Below, in pieces: positions 15,051 through 17,640 of a stretch of DNA of 17,640 bases. A program made the translations under genes and the position numbers. Each line of letters opens with the position of its first letter. Within the stretch, counting starts at the first letter, position 1. The notes beneath the pieces were generated by a model. The model was not told the origin of the DNA. It saw nothing but the letters and a program-made list of their open reading frames with translations, and ran no database searches. The stretch spans positions 1 to 17,640 of the forward strand of contig CADBME010000181.1 in the NCBI GenBank assembly GCA_902795715.1, given 5' to 3'. This DNA comes from an uncultured Lachnospiraceae bacterium. GTDB lineage: Bacteria; Bacillota_A; Clostridia; Lachnospirales; Lachnospiraceae.

Positions 15051-16178
15051 ATGGCTATTCAAGTATTAAAACCAAAGTTTCACGTAGAAGAGTGTCTTGA
15101 TGCTGTACGTGAGTGCCTTGAGATAGGCTGGACCGGAATGGGATTCAAGACCGTCGAGTTCGAGGAAGCATGGAAGAAGTACACAGGACATAAGCACGCA
15201 TACTTTCTGAATTCAGATACGGTGGGGCTGCATCTTGCAACAAGGATCCTCAAGATGACAAACGGCTGGGAGGATGGTGATGAGATCATTTCAACACCAA
15301 TCACTTTCGTTTCGTCCAATCTGGCGATTCTTTACGAAAATCTGCAGCCGGTGTTCGCTGATGTTGATGAATACCTCTGCCTTGATCCTGAAGACGTTGA
15401 GAGAAAGATCACAGATAAGACAAGAGCAGTCATGTTTGTTGGCTATGGCGGCAGAGTCGGTCAGCTCGATAAGATCATTGATATCTGCAAAAAGCATGGT
15501 CTGAAACTGATCCTTGACGCAGCACATATGTCCGGCACAAGGGTAAACGGAGTCTGCCCTGGAACATGGGACGGAGTTGACGTAACGGTATACTCGTATC
15601 AGGCGGTAAAGAACCTTCCTACCGGAGACAGCGGCTGCATCTGCTGGGCAGATGACAAGTGCGCAGAGATGACCCGTATGCTGGCATGGTGCGGTATCAA
15701 TAAAGATACCTATGCGCGTTCAAACAAGGGCACATATTCATGGGCATATGATGTCGACTATGTCGGATACAAATACAACGGAAATGCAATCACAGGAGCG
15801 ATCGCATTGACACAGCTTAAATATCTCGATGAGGATAATGAGAGACGCCGTGAGATCGTCAGGATGTATGATGAAGGATTCAAAGACAACCCTAACATCC
15901 ATATTATTCCTGCTCCTTATGCAGATGAATGTGCATATCACCTGTATGAACTTGTAGTTCCTGACAGAGAAGACCTGCTTCAGAAGCTTTCTTCGGAAGG
16001 AATCAACTGCGGCGTTCACTATAGGGATAATACAGAGTACAGTATATTTGCATTTGGCGATGGTGCATGCCCTAAAGCAAGGGAAATCAGCCATCATCTC
16101 ATAACAATGCCGCTCCATATGTGGCTTACAGACGATGATGTTAAACTGATCATAGAAAAAGTAAATCAGTACGCTTAA
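15051..16178 (+). CDS. DegT/DnrJ/EryC1/StrS-family sugar aminotransferase
   Basis: This 375-residue PLP-dependent enzyme should aminate a keto-sugar nucleotide in the cytosol. It has the fold-type I layout: GWTGMGFKTVEFEEAWKKY near the start, NSDTVGLHLATRIL, DEIISTPITFVSSNLAILY, FADVDEYLCLDPEDVE, the PLP-contacting LILDAAHMSGT, and the Schiff-base lysine K187 in YSYQAVKNLPTGDSG. The family more often has a histidine-containing SFHxxKNL motif there. The C-terminal half keeps YELVVPDREDLLQKL and GVHYRDNTEYSIF. It is the second aminotransferase of the locus, and it heads a tight four-gene set with a GNAT, a carrier protein and an ANL ligase, suggesting that its amino sugar is then acylated. Whether the substrate is a dTDP- or UDP-sugar is unknown. 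GC content is visibly higher than in the cluster centre. Confidence 0.92.
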   Translation: MAIQVLKPKFHVEECLDAVRECLEIGWTGMGFKTVEFEEAWKKYTGHKHAYFLNSDTVGLHLATRILKMTNGWEDGDEIISTPITFVSSNLAILYENLQPVFADVDEYLCLDPEDVERKITDKTRAVMFVGYGGRVGQLDKIIDICKKHGLKLILDAAHMSGTRVNGVCPGTWDGVDVTVYSYQAVKNLPTGDSGCICWADDKCAEMTRMLAWCGINKDTYARSNKGTYSWAYDVDYVGYKYNGNAITGAIALTQLKYLDEDNERRREIVRMYDEGFKDNPNIHIIPAPYADECAYHLYELVVPDREDLLQKLSSEGINCGVHYRDNTEYSIFAFGDGACPKAREISHHLITMPLHMWLTDDDVKLIIEKVNQYA

Positions 16179-16193
16179 GAGAAGGTTTAAAAA

Positions 16194-16760
16194 ATGGTAT
16201 ATCAGAAACCAATTGAAGGGAAATATGTTACCCTGCGTTCATGCACAGAGGAAGATGCCGAATTTACACTCGGTATCAGACAAGATCCTGATTTTGTAGA
16301 TTGTTTTCCTCCTCTCGATATAACTCTCGATCAGCAAAAGGCATGGATAAATAAACAGAGAGAAAAACCGGGTGATTACTTTTTTGTCGTCTGGGACAAG
16401 GATGGCAACAGGATAGGGACCATAAGTATTTACGGAGTCGAAGGCAAGCGTGCTGAAAGCGGCAGACTTGCAATCAAGGGCACTAATCCGTTCCAGGCTT
16501 TGGAGGCACAGATCCTGTCATTCAGATTTGCTTTTGGCGAGCTTGGCCTTGAATGCATAGACGCTTATATTTTTGCGGATAATGAAAGAGCACTCAGGTT
16601 CAACAAGCAATTCGCCGGCCGTCGCAAAGCGCCTGAAATTGATGAGAACGGCAATGAGATAATAAGGATAGAAAACTGGAAAGAAGACTTCGAGAAAGTC
16701 GATAAAAGATTAAGTTCTATCCTGTACAGGGAAAAACAAAAGAAGGAGATGAATCAATAA
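16194..16760 (+). CDS. GNAT-family acyltransferase of the aminotransferase-carrier module
   Basis: This 188-residue GNAT protein starts at ATG 16194, with GAAGG at 16181-16185. Its first strand is KYVTLRSCTEEDAEFTLGIR, a RimL-type opening. DYFFVVWDKDGNRIGTISIY and a segment VEGKRAESGRLAI follow, then IDAYIFADNERALRFNKQF in the place of the usual N-x-x-A-x-x-F-N signature. The SIY...AESGRL block parallels the GNAT at 5857-6378. The last 25 residues are highly charged. It is directly followed by an acyl carrier protein gene (one-base overlap), so a reasonable idea is that it transfers an acyl or aminoacyl group from the carrier to the amino sugar made by the preceding gene. Acetyl-CoA as donor is equally possible from the sequence alone. 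Confidence 0.82.
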   Translation: MVYQKPIEGKYVTLRSCTEEDAEFTLGIRQDPDFVDCFPPLDITLDQQKAWINKQREKPGDYFFVVWDKDGNRIGTISIYGVEGKRAESGRLAIKGTNPFQALEAQILSFRFAFGELGLECIDAYIFADNERALRFNKQFAGRRKAPEIDENGNEIIRIENWKEDFEKVDKRLSSILYREKQKKEMNQ

Positions 16761-17002
16761 TGAGCAACCTGGAGAAGTATAACAATGCATTTATAGAAAG
16801 TTTTGAAGTAGCAGAGGACCAGCTTGAAGATCTGAAGTATCAGGATATTCCAGCCTGGGATTCCGTTGGACATATGGGACTCATCGCAGCTCTTGAAGAT
16901 GCGTTTGATATCATGATGGATACTGACGATATCATCGATCTGAGCTCATATCAGAAGGGAAAAGAGATTCTGGCAAAGCCGGATTATGGAGTCGAACTTT
17001 AA
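16760..17002 (+). CDS. Acyl (or peptidyl/aminoacyl) carrier protein
   Basis: This 80-residue acidic, helical carrier protein has the phosphopantetheine attachment serine S35 in PAWDSVGHMGLIAALEDAF, which fits the D-S-x-x-H/x-M/L pattern of carrier proteins. The later part, IMMDTDDIIDLSSYQKGKEIL, fits helix 3 and the final helix. A phosphopantetheinyl transferase encoded elsewhere would be needed to activate it. Start ATG 16760 overlaps the GNAT stop by one base, with AAGGAG at 16743-16748, and its own stop overlaps the ligase start by one base (TAATG). Production of carrier and ligase is therefore probably coupled, as for DltC/DltA pairs. It is more likely a dedicated carrier than the fatty-acid AcpP, given this setting and its unusual sequence. 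Confidence 0.9.
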   Translation: MSNLEKYNNAFIESFEVAEDQLEDLKYQDIPAWDSVGHMGLIAALEDAFDIMMDTDDIIDLSSYQKGKEILAKPDYGVEL

Positions 17003-17640
17003 TGAACAGGATCTGGGATTTTAAAAAGTACGGAGAATCTATAGCCCTGCAGGATGAAACAGGAATGACGCTGTCATATTCAGGACTGTATGATGCTTCG
17101 GAGGACCTGTGGGCATCAATAGGCAAAAGGTGCCTGTGTTTTGTGCTGTGCAGGAACGAGATAGGTTCTGTTCTGGGATATGCAGGTATGGTAAATAATG
17201 GAGTTGTTCCTGTCCTGCTTAACAGCCATCTCGAAGAGGAACTTCTTCACAATCTTCTCGTTACTTACGAGCCTGAATACCTGTGGGTACCACAGGATCA
17301 GACCGGACAGTTCCCGGGCATGAAGACAAAGCATGAAGCATACGGGTATGCCCTGCTTGAGACCGGCTTTAAGAAGAGCTACCCTCTTTATGAAGAGCTT
17401 GGATTGCTTCTGACTACTTCCGGATCGACAGGATCGCCTAAGTTTGTCAGACAGTCATATACGAATATTCTTGACAACGCAAAGTCCATAGTGCAGTATC
17501 TTGAGCTCGATGAAACTGAGAGACCTATCACCACACTGCCAATGAATTACACATATGGGCTTTCAATAATAAATACGCACCTCCTTGTCGGCGCAAAAAT
17601 TCTTGTTACCGACAAAGGAATCATGCAAAAGGAGTTCTGG
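17002..17640 (+). CDS. ANL-superfamily AMP-forming ligase, N-terminal part (runs off window)
   Basis: The frame is open from ATG 17002 to the last base, giving 213 residues of a protein that would normally be about 450-520. The opening resembles the N-terminal domain of acyl-CoA synthetases and adenylation domains. The diagnostic AMP/phosphate-binding loop is present at residues 138-147 as TTSGSTGSPK, followed by FVRQSYTNILDNAKSI. A later segment LPMNYTYGLSIINTHLLVGA matches the conserved region around the A4 motif. These enzymes activate a carboxylic acid as an acyl-AMP and load it on a thiol, here presumably the carrier protein encoded just upstream. The acid (amino acid, hydroxy acid or short fatty acid) cannot be told from this half because most specificity residues lie further on. 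Confidence 0.88.
   Translation, partial: MNRIWDFKKYGESIALQDETGMTLSYSGLYDASEDLWASIGKRCLCFVLCRNEIGSVLGYAGMVNNGVVPVLLNSHLEEELLHNLLVTYEPEYLWVPQDQTGQFPGMKTKHEAYGYALLETGFKKSYPLYEELGLLLTTSGSTGSPKFVRQSYTNILDNAKSIVQYLELDETERPITTLPMNYTYGLSIINTHLLVGAKILVTDKGIMQKEFW

Noticed and set aside
16760..17002. Carrier protein as the fatty-acid AcpP
   Set aside because: Its neighbours are sugar genes and an ANL ligase with no fab genes, and the DSVGHM site differs from the usual DSLDTVE of AcpP.
1..17640. CRISPR array, insertion sequence or tRNA
   Set aside because: No spaced direct repeats, transposase motifs or cloverleaf-like stretches were seen; gene gaps are too short to hold them.

Overview
This window is a long polysaccharide (capsule, exopolysaccharide or O-antigen-like) biosynthesis cluster. 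Every gene is on the + strand. Gene gaps are very short, several genes overlap by 1-8 bases, and GTG or TTG starts are frequent and often preceded by strong AGGAG-type ribosome binding sites. This style, with an EpsG-type polymerase and a Wzz protein fused to a kinase-like domain, suggests a Firmicute of the Clostridia, possibly Lachnospiraceae. That placement is an inference; no rRNA or housekeeping gene is present to confirm it.

Region 1 (1-2616) is an initiation module: the tail of a PglE/EpsN-type aminotransferase, a PglC-type phosphoglycosyl transferase, a PglD-type acetyltransferase and a GT4 glycosyltransferase resembling PglA. Together they suggest that the undecaprenyl-linked repeat unit starts with di-N-acetylbacillosamine or a close relative. 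Region 2 (2650-4935) is a TviB/TviC (WbpO/WbpP) pair that would make UDP-N-acetylgalactosaminuronic acid. Region 3 (4935-11960) is the lower-GC, serotype-like centre: an RfaS/CgeB-like putative glycosyltransferase, a GNAT acyltransferase, an EpsG/Wzy polymerase, a Wzx flippase, and two paralogous GT-B glycosyltransferases around a CatB-like O-acetyltransferase. Region 4 (12014-14957) has rmlA and rmlC on either side of a Wzz-like chain-length protein whose kinase-like domain has lost its Walker A lysine. Region 5 (15051-17640, running off the window) has a DegT aminotransferase, a second GNAT, an acyl carrier protein and the N-terminal part of an ANL (AMP-forming) ligase. It is preceded by an inverted repeat and a possible promoter.

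Working model: one initiator plus four further glycosyltransferases build a repeat unit of up to about five sugars. It contains an amino-sugar at the reducing end, GalNAcA and perhaps rhamnose or another dTDP-sugar. Wzx flips it, the EpsG-like protein polymerises it and the Wzz-like protein controls its length. The most distinctive part is Region 5, which looks like a carrier-protein-dependent route for putting a non-acetyl acyl or aminoacyl group on an amino sugar. There is no gene-free stretch over 300 bases; the largest gap, 93 bases at 14958-15050, is described below. No RNA gene, CRISPR array or insertion sequence was seen.
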